Below, in pieces: positions 1 through 7,785 of a DNA stretch of 50,662 nt. The notes under the pieces are model-generated. The model was not told the DNA's origin and ran no database searches. It saw only the letters and a list, made by a program, of their open reading frames with translations. The translations under genes and the position numbers were made by a program. Position 1 is the stretch's first letter. Each line of letters opens with the position of its first letter. The DNA is from Mitsuaria sp. GD03876 (GTDB lineage: Bacteria; Pseudomonadota; Gammaproteobacteria; Burkholderiales; Burkholderiaceae_C): NCBI RefSeq assembly GCF_029840635.1, contig NZ_JAOCCU010000045.1:1-50662 (forward strand). The letters run 5' to 3'.

Positions 1-56
1 CCGCACCATGGCTTCCTCCCGGAATTTCCACGCCGATCCATCGACGGCGTCTATAT

Positions 57-923
57 ATGTCGGCCGCCAAGCTCCGCGCCTTCCTCGCCGTCGCCCGCCA
101 TGGCAGCTTCAGCGCCGCCGCGCGGGCCTTGGGCCTGTCGCAGCCCACGCTGACGACGCAGGTCCAGGCGCTGGAGCTGCAGCACAAGGTCGCGTTGTTC
201 CATCGGCGCGGCCACCGCATCGAACTGACCAGCGTCGGCCATCAGCTGCTGCCGATCGCGCGGCAACTGGCCGCGCTGGAGGTCGAGGCCTACAACCTGC
301 TGCATGACTGCGGCGAACTGACGCGGGGCCAGTTGAAGCTGGGCGCGGTCGGCCCCTTCCACGTGATCGAGATGGTCGACGCCTACCGCCAGCGCTATCC
401 GAAGGTGGACGTGTCGATCCGGCTGGGCAACTCCGCGCAGGTCTTCGGCGACCTGGAGAACTACGTCATCGACGTCGGCGTGCTGGCGCGTTTCCACGAC
501 GCGCCCGGCTTCGAGACCATGGCCTACGCGCGGCACGCGATCATCCTGTTCGTGCACCTGGGCCACCCGTTCGCGACGCGCGAGACGGTGACGCTGCAGG
601 ACCTGGCCGACCAGCCGCTGCTGCAGCGCGAGGACGGGTCGAGCACGCGGCGCGCGCTCGAGTCCGCACTGCGCCAGGCCGGCGTGACGCCGCGCGTGGC
701 GATGGAGATCGGCAGCCGCGAGGCGCTGCGCGAGGCGGCCGCGCGGGGCATCGGCATCGGCGTCGTGTCGGAGGCGGAGTTCATCCCCGACGCCCGCTTC
801 CGCCCGGTCCGCATCCAGGGCGATCCGGCCTACACCGAGACCCATCTCTATTGCCTGAAGGAACGCCGGGACAGCCTGCTGCTGACCTCGTTCTTCGACG
901 TGGCGCAACAGCTGCGGCGCTGA
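57..923 (+). CDS. LysR-family transcriptional regulator
   Basis: A 288-residue protein of normal LysR length. Residues about 4-62 form the winged helix-turn-helix, with the typical 'GSFSAAARALGLSQPTLTTQV' region, and the rest is a periplasmic-binding-like effector domain. The start at 57 is the first in-frame ATG giving a complete helix-turn-helix; no good ribosome site precedes it (only ATATAT-like sequence), so the exact start is uncertain. It is co-oriented with the ABC transporter genes that begin 143 bases downstream and is the natural candidate to regulate them; that link is inferred from position only. The effector cannot be named from the sequence. Confidence 0.9.
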   Translation: MSAAKLRAFLAVARHGSFSAAARALGLSQPTLTTQVQALELQHKVALFHRRGHRIELTSVGHQLLPIARQLAALEVEAYNLLHDCGELTRGQLKLGAVGPFHVIEMVDAYRQRYPKVDVSIRLGNSAQVFGDLENYVIDVGVLARFHDAPGFETMAYARHAIILFVHLGHPFATRETVTLQDLADQPLLQREDGSSTRRALESALRQAGVTPRVAMEIGSREALREAAARGIGIGVVSEAEFIPDARFRPVRIQGDPAYTETHLYCLKERRDSLLLTSFFDVAQQLRR

Positions 924-1066
924 CAGACTCGGGCCAGACACCGGACAGGTTTCTGAAGGGCCGCCCAGGCATCCTGCGCAGCTTCGCCGGGGGGCCTGGG
1001 AGGCCGTCTGTTTCCAGGGGAGCGATGTCCTGCCCCCCCGAATCCATGCACGACAAGAGAGCAGCC

Positions 1067-2794
1067 ATGGATCGCCGCCACTACTTTCCTCGTCCGTCCA
1101 TCGAGGCCGGCACCAACCGCTGGGACTGGGCGCTGCTGCCGCTGGTGCTGGGCCTGCTCGTGCTGCTGGCCTACGGCGCCGCGCAGATGGCCCGGCCGTT
1201 CGCGCTGGGCGACCCGCTGCCGCTGTCGCTGGACCCGTCCCACCTGCCCTACTACCTGCTGCGCACCAACCTGCGCATGCTGGCGGCGATGGCGCTGGCG
1301 CTGCTGTTCAGCGCGGTCTTCGCGGTGCTCGCGGCCAAGGTCCGCGCCGCGGAGAAGGTGCTGGTGCCGATGCTGGACATCCTGCAGTCCATCCCGATCC
1401 TGGGCTTCCTGTCGATCACGGTGACCGGCTTCATCGCGCTGTTCCCCGGCAACCTGCTGGGCGTGGAATGCGCGGCGATCTTCGCGATCTTCACCTCGCA
1501 GGCCTGGAACATGGCCTTCAGCCTGTACCAGTCGCTGCGCACGGTGCCGTCGGAGCTGGACGAGGCCGCGCGCGTGTTCCAGCTCTCGGGCTGGCAGCGC
1601 TTCTGGCGGCTGGAGCTGCCGTTCGCGATGCCCGGGCTGCTGTGGAACATGATGATGTCGATGTCGGGCGGCTGGTTCTTCGTCGTCGCGTCGGAGGCGA
1701 TCTCGGTGTCCGACCAGAGCATCAAGCTGCCGGGCGTGGGCTCGTACATCGCCATGGCGATCGAGGCGCGCGACCTCGGCGCGATCGGCTGGGCGATCGT
1801 GGCGATGCTGGTGGGCATCCTGATGTACGACCAGCTGGTGTTCCGCCCGCTGGTGGCCTGGGCGGACAAGTTCCGCTTCGAGGACAGCGGCACCGACACC
1901 GCCCCCAACTCGTGGATGCTGAACTGGCTGCGCCGCACCGCGCTGACGCGGCGCGTGGCGGCCTGGATCGTGGACCGGCTCGAGGGCAGCCTGGTCTGGT
2001 TCCGCCGCCACCATGACGGCACCTCGATCCGCGCCCGGCCGCGCATCGCCGGCGCGACCTGGCAGCGCGCCTGGGATGCCGTCATCGCCGCGGCGGTGAT
2101 GGTGGCGCTGTACCACCTGATCCGTTTCGTCCACACCGAGGTCGGCTGGGGCGAGGCCGGCCATGTGTTCGGCCTGGGCCTGCTGACGCTGGTCCGCGTG
2201 CTGGTGCTGATCGCGCTGGCGGCGCTGGTCTGGGTGCCGGTGGGCATCTGGATCGGCCTGAACCCGCGCTGGTCGGGCCGGCTGCAGGCGGTGGCGCAGT
2301 TCCTGGCGGCGTTCCCCGCCAACTTGCTGTTCCCGGTGGTGGTGGTGCTGATCGTGCGCTGGAAGCTGAATCCGGACGTGTGGCTGTCGCCGCTGATGAT
2401 CTTCGGCACGCAGTGGTACCTGCTGTTCAACGTGATCGCCGGCGCCTCGAGCATCCCGGCCGAGCTGCGCCACGCGGCGCGCAACCTGGGCCTGAGCGGC
2501 TGGCTGAAGTGGCGACGCTACCTGCTGCCGGCGGTGTTCCCGAGCTTCGTGACCGGCGCGATCACCGCCAGCGGCGGGTCGTGGAACGCGAGCATCGTCG
2601 CCGAGTACGTGTCCTGGGGCGACACCACGCTGAAGGCCCACGGGCTGGGCAGCTACATCGCGGAGATGACGGCGAGGGGCGACTTCCCGCGGATCGCGCT
2701 GGGCATCGGCGTGATGTGCATCTTCGTGATGGGCCTGAATCACTTCGTCTGGCGCCGCCTGTACCGGCTGGCCGAGGACCGCATGCACCTGTGA
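1067..2794 (+). CDS. ABC transporter permease, two fused membrane domains
   Basis: A 575-residue inner-membrane protein in which two binding-protein-dependent transport permease domains are fused. Each half has its own EAA-type loop: 'ELDEAARVFQLSGWQRF' near residue 163 and 'ELRHAARNLGLSGWLKW' near residue 465, both followed by a conserved LP-x-PG/S segment. These loops dock on the ATPase. About twelve hydrophobic segments are visible, with a polar linker around residues 290-350. The reading frame is open upstream to 851, but the ATG at 1067 is preceded by AAGAGAG at suitable spacing and starts just before the first membrane segment, so it was chosen; 1046 is an alternative. The EAA loops and the partner ATPase resemble nitrate/sulfonate/taurine-type importers. 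The substrate is unknown and no binding protein lies in the window. Confidence 0.9.
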   Translation: MDRRHYFPRPSIEAGTNRWDWALLPLVLGLLVLLAYGAAQMARPFALGDPLPLSLDPSHLPYYLLRTNLRMLAAMALALLFSAVFAVLAAKVRAAEKVLVPMLDILQSIPILGFLSITVTGFIALFPGNLLGVECAAIFAIFTSQAWNMAFSLYQSLRTVPSELDEAARVFQLSGWQRFWRLELPFAMPGLLWNMMMSMSGGWFFVVASEAISVSDQSIKLPGVGSYIAMAIEARDLGAIGWAIVAMLVGILMYDQLVFRPLVAWADKFRFEDSGTDTAPNSWMLNWLRRTALTRRVAAWIVDRLEGSLVWFRRHHDGTSIRARPRIAGATWQRAWDAVIAAAVMVALYHLIRFVHTEVGWGEAGHVFGLGLLTLVRVLVLIALAALVWVPVGIWIGLNPRWSGRLQAVAQFLAAFPANLLFPVVVVLIVRWKLNPDVWLSPLMIFGTQWYLLFNVIAGASSIPAELRHAARNLGLSGWLKWRRYLLPAVFPSFVTGAITASGGSWNASIVAEYVSWGDTTLKAHGLGSYIAEMTARGDFPRIALGIGVMCIFVMGLNHFVWRRLYRLAEDRMHL

Positions 2795-2804
2795 GGAGAC
2801 CGGC

Positions 2805-4130
2805 ATGACCGCATCCATCATCGAACTCCATGGCGTCGGCAAGCGCTTCCGCTCGGCCGACGGCCATCCGCGGCCCGTGCTGGAGGACGTGGACTTCCAC
2901 CTGCGCCAGGGCGAGATCGTCGCGCTGCTGGGGCAGTCGGGCTCGGGCAAGAGCACGCTGCTGCGCATCATGGCCGGGCTGGTGCCGGCCGACGCCGGCC
3001 AGGTGCGGTACCGCGGCCAGCCGCTGTCGGGACCGGCGCGCGGCGTGAGCATGGTGTTCCAGTCGTTCGCGCTGTTCCCGTGGCTGACGGTGCAGCAGAA
3101 CGTCGAGCTGGGGCTGGAGGCGCGCGGCGTGCCCAAGGCCGAACGCGAGGCCAAGGCCGAGGCGGCGATCGCGCTGATCGGGCTGGGCGGCTTCGAGGGC
3201 GCGCTGCCGCGCGAGCTGTCGGGCGGCATGCGCCAGCGGGTGGGCATCGCCCGGGCGCTGGTCACCGATCCGGACGTGCTGCTGATGGACGAGGCGTTCT
3301 CGGCGCTGGACGTGCTGACCGGCGAGCGGCTGCGCGAGGACATCCTGGAGCTGTGGGACGGCGGGCACATGCCGACGCAGGCGATGCTGGTGGTGTCGCA
3401 CAACATCGAGGAGGCCGTCATGATGGCCGACCGGGTGCTGATCTTCGCCAGCGATCCGGGAAGGATCCGCTGCCAGCTGTCGGTGCAGCTGCCGCGGCCG
3501 CGCGATCCGGAAAGCGCCGACGTGCGGGCGCTGATCGACGAGGTCTACGCGCTGATGACGGCCGGCGCGACGCGGCCGGCGCGCGCCGCGGGCACGGCGG
3601 ACGCGGCGGCGGCCCCGGCCCCGCTGGCGGAACGGCTGCCGGCGGCCGACGTCGCGCGGATGGACGGCTTGCTGGAGCTGCTCGCCGAGCCGCCTTTCGA
3701 CGGCCGGGCCGACCTGCCGCAACTGTGCGAGGAGGCGGGGCTGCCGGACTCGGAACTGCTGCCGGTGGCGCACGCGCTGGCGCTGCTGGGGCTGGCCCAG
3801 CTCGATCACGGCGACCTGCAGCTGACGCCGCTGGGACGGCGCTACGTCGAGGGTCCGCACGGACTGCGGCGCGACCTGTTCGGGCAGCAGCTGATGACGC
3901 ATGTGCCGTTGATCGCGCACATCCGCCACAGCCTGGAGCAGGAACCCAACGGCGTGATGCCGGACAAGCCGGTGCTGCGCCTGCTGAGCGAGCACCTGGA
4001 CGACACCGAGGCCGATGCGGTGCTGCAGACCGCGGTGACGTGGGCGCGGCATGGCGAGGTGTTCGAGTACGACTACAACACCGGCGCGCTGCGGCTGCCG
4101 ACCGGCGAGGACGAGGCGGCGACGCGCTGA
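2805..4130 (+). CDS. ABC transporter ATP-binding protein with AAA-associated C-terminal domain
   Basis: A 441-residue ATPase of the nitrate/sulfonate/taurine importer class. Visible motifs are Walker A GQSGSGKST (43-51), Q-loop Gln86, signature LSGGMRQRVG (138-147), Walker B VLLMDE (158-163) and switch His199. The ATPase domain ends near residue 250; a low-complexity Ala/Pro linker (about 256-280) leads to a C-terminal domain of about 150 residues that matches the AAA-associated C-terminal family in its helical, winged-helix-like character. The family is known to carry such an extension, whose role is unclear. It starts 10 bases after the permease stop with a GAGGAG ribosome site and is surely in the same operon. 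The two genes give a complete membrane and motor unit lacking only a binding protein. Confidence 0.92.
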   Translation: MTASIIELHGVGKRFRSADGHPRPVLEDVDFHLRQGEIVALLGQSGSGKSTLLRIMAGLVPADAGQVRYRGQPLSGPARGVSMVFQSFALFPWLTVQQNVELGLEARGVPKAEREAKAEAAIALIGLGGFEGALPRELSGGMRQRVGIARALVTDPDVLLMDEAFSALDVLTGERLREDILELWDGGHMPTQAMLVVSHNIEEAVMMADRVLIFASDPGRIRCQLSVQLPRPRDPESADVRALIDEVYALMTAGATRPARAAGTADAAAAPAPLAERLPAADVARMDGLLELLAEPPFDGRADLPQLCEEAGLPDSELLPVAHALALLGLAQLDHGDLQLTPLGRRYVEGPHGLRRDLFGQQLMTHVPLIAHIRHSLEQEPNGVMPDKPVLRLLSEHLDDTEADAVLQTAVTWARHGEVFEYDYNTGALRLPTGEDEAATR

Positions 4131-4172
4131 GGTGGGTAGAGTCGGGGCTTCGCGTCTGCGAGGTCGCCTCCG

Positions 4173-5039
4173 ATGAAACGCTTCGTCCGTCACCGGCTGA
4201 GGTCCGTGAGCACCGATCAGTTGCTGCGCCACGCGCTGCGGCATTGGCATGCCGATGCCGGATGGCGCGCGGTGCAGGAGCTGCAGATGCGCGGCTCGCC
4301 GGCGCTGCTGGCGACGATCACCGCGATGTGCGCGAGCCCGCGGGCGCGGCGACGCGCGGTCGGGCTGTCGGTCGCGGGCCAGCTGATGCATCACGCGGAC
4401 GGCGAGTGCGCGATGTACGCCGAGGAGGCGACGCAGCAGCTGTTGCTCCATGGATTGGCGGATCCGCATCACGACGTGGTCCGGGCGGCGGTGAGCGGCC
4501 TGGGCCACCGCCCGCATGCGGCGAGCGTGCAGGCGCTGCTGCGCTTGTCGACGAGCGGCGACAGCCAGATGCGCTGGCAGGTGGCGGTGGCGCTCGGGTC
4601 CTACGAGGAGCCCGAGGCGATCGAGGGCTTGATCCGGCTCTCCTCCGATCCATCGAACGAGGTGCGGGACTGGGCCACCTTCGGCCTGGGCACGCTGCGC
4701 GACGACGACTCGCCGGAGATCCGGGCGGCGCTGCGCCGCAACCTGAGCGATACCGACCAGGACGTGCGCGGGGAGGCGCTGGTCGGGCTCGCCCGACGTG
4801 GCGACGACGGCATCGTCGAGACGCTGATCACGCTGCTGACGCCGGATTGCCACGTCTACGAACTGGATGCGGCGGAGGCGTTGGCGGATGCGCGCCTGGT
4901 CGCACCGCTGCAGGCGCTGTCGAAGACCGCTGGGCCGTCGTCCGGGAACGCGTACTGGCAGGCGAGGCTGGATGAAGCGTTGGAGGCGTGTGTGACTCAG
5001 GCCGTGCCCGTCGGAATCCAGCAGAGCAACGCCTCCTGA
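4173..5039 (+). CDS. HEAT-repeat domain protein
   Basis: A 288-residue protein, probably cytosolic, made of helical repeats of about 31 residues. Repeat-like units with the hydrophobic, Asp/Arg and Val pattern of HEAT repeats are visible at about residues 90-125 (DPHHDVVRAAVSGLG), 155-180 (DPSNEVRDWATFGLG) and 190-215 (DTDQDVRGEALVGLA). HEAT repeats form protein-binding scaffolds, so a partner-binding role is likely, but no partner is identified. No signal peptide or catalytic motif is seen. The start ATG lies 42 bases after the ABC ATPase, with only weak ribosome-site sequence. The last 43 bases overlap the 3' end of the opposite-strand DUF4411 gene. Confidence 0.8.
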   Translation: MKRFVRHRLRSVSTDQLLRHALRHWHADAGWRAVQELQMRGSPALLATITAMCASPRARRRAVGLSVAGQLMHHADGECAMYAEEATQQLLLHGLADPHHDVVRAAVSGLGHRPHAASVQALLRLSTSGDSQMRWQVAVALGSYEEPEAIEGLIRLSSDPSNEVRDWATFGLGTLRDDDSPEIRAALRRNLSDTDQDVRGEALVGLARRGDDGIVETLITLLTPDCHVYELDAAEALADARLVAPLQALSKTAGPSSGNAYWQARLDEALEACVTQAVPVGIQQSNAS

Positions 5040-5587
5040 CTGTCCGCCGCCGTCTGTTGTTCCGGATCGACATGCGCCCAGCCAGAACCTTCATAGGGCT
5101 CATGGACGGGGCCGAGGACGAAGCGGGCTTGCAGTTCGCGCAGCATCACATGAGGTTTGATGCAACGGACATTGAAGTCCTCGCAGGCATCCGGGATCTT
5201 CACCTTCTTCTTCGACCCGGACGAACGCTCCATCGTCACCACGACATGCCCGTGCGCCATGGCATAGGCGACCAAGGCGATGTCGGCTGACTTCAGGAAC
5301 TCTCGCATGGCCTCTGGCGTGTACTGCATGTCGCGGGCCCATAGCTCAATGGCCTGACGTGCGCCGACAGCCTCTGGATCCGCTGCCAAGAAGAAGTCCG
5401 GCGACTGGACCGCCACCCAAGGGGAAATCTCGGGATCGGTCAGTTCATTTCGAACCTCGACGACGCTGAATACCCTGCCGCCCGCGTGGCTCTCGCTCAG
5501 CCATCGCCAGAAGGCAGGACAGAAGTCCATGCCGTAGTGCTGGTTCTTCGCTTCCAGAAGTACGTTGGCGTCCAGGAGATAGGCCAT
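4997..5587 (-). CDS. DUF4411 family PIN-like protein
   Basis: A 196-residue protein matching DUF4411, a PIN-fold family often encoded just after an XRE/ImmA gene and suspected to be a toxin-type nuclease. The N-terminus MAYLLDANVLLEAKN and the 'GMDFCPAFWRWL' segment are characteristic. Acidic residues expected for a PIN metal site are present: Asp6, Glu48 and Asp102. After the usual domain end (ARFVLGP, about 160) there is an extra tail of about 36 residues. Its ATG follows the stop of the ImmA-like gene by one base (TGACATG), so translation is probably coupled. Its 3' end overlaps the HEAT-repeat gene tail to tail. The family assignment is firm; nuclease activity is inferred. Confidence 0.88.
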   Translation of the reverse strand: MAYLLDANVLLEAKNQHYGMDFCPAFWRWLSESHAGGRVFSVVEVRNELTDPEISPWVAVQSPDFFLAADPEAVGARQAIELWARDMQYTPEAMREFLKSADIALVAYAMAHGHVVVTMERSSGSKKKVKIPDACEDFNVRCIKPHVMLRELQARFVLGPVHEPYEGSGWAHVDPEQQTAADSQEALLCWIPTGTA

Positions 5588-5588
5588 G

Positions 5589-6419
5589 TCAGATCTCGAT
5601 ATCCAGTGATCGACCGATCGCGTTGAAGGCGTCGGTGGAGTTGATGCCCAGCAAGCGGAAGGCCTCTGTGAAGGTCGTCCGCCCCTCCAGCGTGTGGTTG
5701 ATCAGTGACCAGGTGAATCGGCGGCTCGCCCGCGAGACAACGCGCGCGCAGAAGTCCACCTCGGGTGGCCGCTCCAGGAGCAGTTCCCTCTTGTCCACCA
5801 GCCTGCTCAGCAAGTCGATCGCCTCGTCAGCCACGCTGTCGCACCAGCGGCCGACTGCATTGCCGGCCTCGGCCGCGCCGCCGGACCGGCCGACCGCGGA
5901 GACACCCAGCCACAGGAGAGCGAGGTGCCTCGCCAGGACACGCAGTCGCACGGCAGAGGGCAGCCCTTCATTGACAAGGATCGTGGGCGCCCATCCGTCA
6001 GCCAAGGTGATGCCGTGGACAGAGCGCGCGTCAGGCATCTCTCGCACGTCGTCCGACATCACGGGGCCGACCATCACCAGGATGCCGGCGGACTCAGCCA
6101 GTTCTACAACGGCCTCGAACAGGTTTCCACGCCGCTGCGGGCCGTACAACGAGCGTCCGGACGCGCTCAGCAAGGCCCGGATCGATCCGGCCGCGAGGCC
6201 AGGCCGGGCACCCAGCGTCACGCTCCCCACGAATCCGAGTCGATCCTCGTCCGTCTCGGCCAGATAGTCCCGATACCACTCCTGACGCACCTCGCAGCGA
6301 TGCAAGGTGGCTTCCAGCCTTCGTTCCAGACTCGGTCGAACACTCGCTGGCGTCGCGACGGCGTGACCGAAGGTCCAATGCGAAGGGGCTGCTTGTTGAA
6401 TGCGCTGCATGACGCCCAT
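5589..6419 (-). CDS. ImmA/IrrE-like protein with degenerate HExxH motif and no HTH domain
   Basis: A 276-residue protein that aligns by eye with the C-terminal part of XRE-ImmA/IrrE regulators: 'RRLEATLHRCEVRQEWYRDYL', 'AGILVMVGPV', 'LLWLGVSAVG', 'WCDSVADEA' and 'FTEAFRLLGI'. These proteins normally have an N-terminal helix-turn-helix of about 65 residues and a zinc-binding HELAH motif. Here the motif site (residues 164-168) reads RHLAL, so both zinc-ligand histidines and the catalytic glutamate are lost. No helix-turn-helix is recognisable before residue 20 or in the upstream DNA in other frames. The start at 6419 (or 6410) is the nearest ATG to the recognisable domain; the frame stays open far upstream, but that part looks like non-coding shadow. 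It is coupled to the DUF4411 gene. It may be a decayed gene or a non-catalytic variant. Confidence 0.7.
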   Translation of the reverse strand: MGVMQRIQQAAPSHWTFGHAVATPASVRPSLERRLEATLHRCEVRQEWYRDYLAETDEDRLGFVGSVTLGARPGLAAGSIRALLSASGRSLYGPQRRGNLFEAVVELAESAGILVMVGPVMSDDVREMPDARSVHGITLADGWAPTILVNEGLPSAVRLRVLARHLALLWLGVSAVGRSGGAAEAGNAVGRWCDSVADEAIDLLSRLVDKRELLLERPPEVDFCARVVSRASRRFTWSLINHTLEGRTTFTEAFRLLGINSTDAFNAIGRSLDIEI

Positions 6420-6662
6420 TGCACAGCGCCATCGTCCGCGAGGCGATCCTCTATCCATTGAGACTTTCGCTTCGGGCACCGAATGCAGATTCGAGTGGAA
6501 GACGACAGCCGCCATCCCCGATCGGAGCGGTGTCGACTGGCTTGGTCCCGCCATGGCTTCGCCCCCCGGACCGGTTTCGGCGAACACTCTTGATCGCCGA
6601 CACGCCACCGCCGTCCCGGCGCCCCTCCTCAGAACCTGCACCCCGCCTTCGCTGCCCGCACA

Positions 6663-7616
6663 ATGGACGGCTTCCGCCACCGCGCGCCCGCCGCACCGCC
6701 CATGCTCCCCCGCATCAGCGAAGAGATCACCTTCCGCAAGCTCGAGATCCTGATCACCTTCCTCGAGAGCGGCAGCCTCGCCCGCGCCGCGGAGCGGCTG
6801 GGCACCAGCGCCGTCAGCGTGCACCGCGCGCTGCATTCGCTGGAGGCCGGCACGCGCTGCGCGCTGTTCCGGCTCGAGGGCCGCAACCTGCAGCCCACCG
6901 ACGCCGCCCACGCCCTGGCCGACGTCGCCCGCGAGATCCTCCAGCGCATGGACGAAGGCATCAACGCCACCCGCGCCATCGCCGGCTACGGCGCCGAACG
7001 CATCCGCATCGGCTCGCTCTACTCGCTCACCAGCGGCACCGTCCCGTCGATGATCATGGCGCTCAAGGCCCGCAAGCCCGACGTGCAGGCCGAACTGATC
7101 CTGGGCTCCAACTCCGACCTCACCCAGCGGCTGCGCGACGGCACCCTCGACGCCGCCGTCATGGGCCAGCCCGAGTCCGCCACCGACCTCGAGACCCACG
7201 CCCTGTTCGAGGACACGATCTACTTCGCCGCCCCCGCCCAGTCGCCCTACGCCAGCCGCGAGGCGATCGACCTGCGGGACTGCGCCGAGGAACGCTTCGT
7301 CAGCCTCCAGGAAGGCTTCGTCACCTACAGCCGCTTCGTCGACGCGTTCCGCATCGCCGGCTTCGAACCGCAGATCGTGATGAAGACCAACGACATCTTC
7401 TCGCTCATGAACCTGGTCGGCGGCGGCATCGGCTGCACCCTGCTCCCCGGCCGCGTCCGCGGCGTCCTGCCGCCCAGCGTCCGGCTCATCCCGCTCGAGG
7501 ACCGCTACGCCGTGCGCCAGACCATCGCCCTGTGCTTCCTGCGCGCCCGCGAGCGCGACCCCAACCTGCTCGCCCTGCTCGCCGCCAGCCGCACGCTGCG
7601 CCTGGGCGGCGGTTGA
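6663..7616 (+). CDS. mdcR: LysR-family regulator of malonate utilisation (MdcR-like)
   Basis: A 317-residue LysR regulator with the N-terminal helix-turn-helix at about residues 20-80 (FRKLEILITFLESGSLARAA) and an effector-binding domain after it. It lies immediately upstream of and co-oriented with a full malonate decarboxylase operon, the usual place of mdcR in gamma- and betaproteobacteria, so it probably senses malonate or malonyl-CoA and activates the operon. The ATG at 6663 gives 13 residues more than needed; 6702 (MLPRISEEITF) is an equally plausible start since neither has a clear ribosome site. A spaced element found before both mdcA and matC is its most likely target. Confidence 0.87.
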   Translation: MDGFRHRAPAAPPMLPRISEEITFRKLEILITFLESGSLARAAERLGTSAVSVHRALHSLEAGTRCALFRLEGRNLQPTDAAHALADVAREILQRMDEGINATRAIAGYGAERIRIGSLYSLTSGTVPSMIMALKARKPDVQAELILGSNSDLTQRLRDGTLDAAVMGQPESATDLETHALFEDTIYFAAPAQSPYASREAIDLRDCAEERFVSLQEGFVTYSRFVDAFRIAGFEPQIVMKTNDIFSLMNLVGGGIGCTLLPGRVRGVLPPSVRLIPLEDRYAVRQTIALCFLRARERDPNLLALLAASRTLRLGGG

Positions 7617-7721
7617 CCCGTCGACGACCGCCCATCGTCGTCCTGGCGCCCTCGCCTTCGCCTTCGCCTTGGCCATCACCGCGGCGCGCGCTGTCGCCGC
7701 CATGACGCGACCGTTCCGCCA

Positions 7722-7777
7722 CGCGTAAGCGTCGGACGCCCGGGTTGATTGATCCGCCCCGGGCGGGCCCGTACCGT
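7722..7777 (+). promoter_or_regulatory. Shared malonate promoter element before mdcA
   Basis: The arrangement CGCGTAA-N16-TTGATTGA-N19-TACCGT occurs here and, with exactly the same spacings, before matC at 14454-14509. TTGATT could serve as a -35 element. The last block ends only 8 bases before the mdcA ATG, so the mRNA leader must be very short or the true start of mdcA lies slightly downstream. It is probably the MdcR-controlled promoter; this is inference from repetition and position. Confidence 0.6.
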
Positions 7778-7785
7778 CCACGTCC

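Noticed and set aside
848-3421. A long minus-strand open frame over the ABC transporter genes
   Set aside because: It lies antisense to a clear permease and ATPase, and its low-complexity Arg/Ser/His composition shows no family resemblance.
6420-6662. A remnant of the missing helix-turn-helix of the ImmA-like gene
   Set aside because: I read the minus-strand frames in this stretch and found no helix-turn-helix-like sequence; the stretch seems to hold only promoters.
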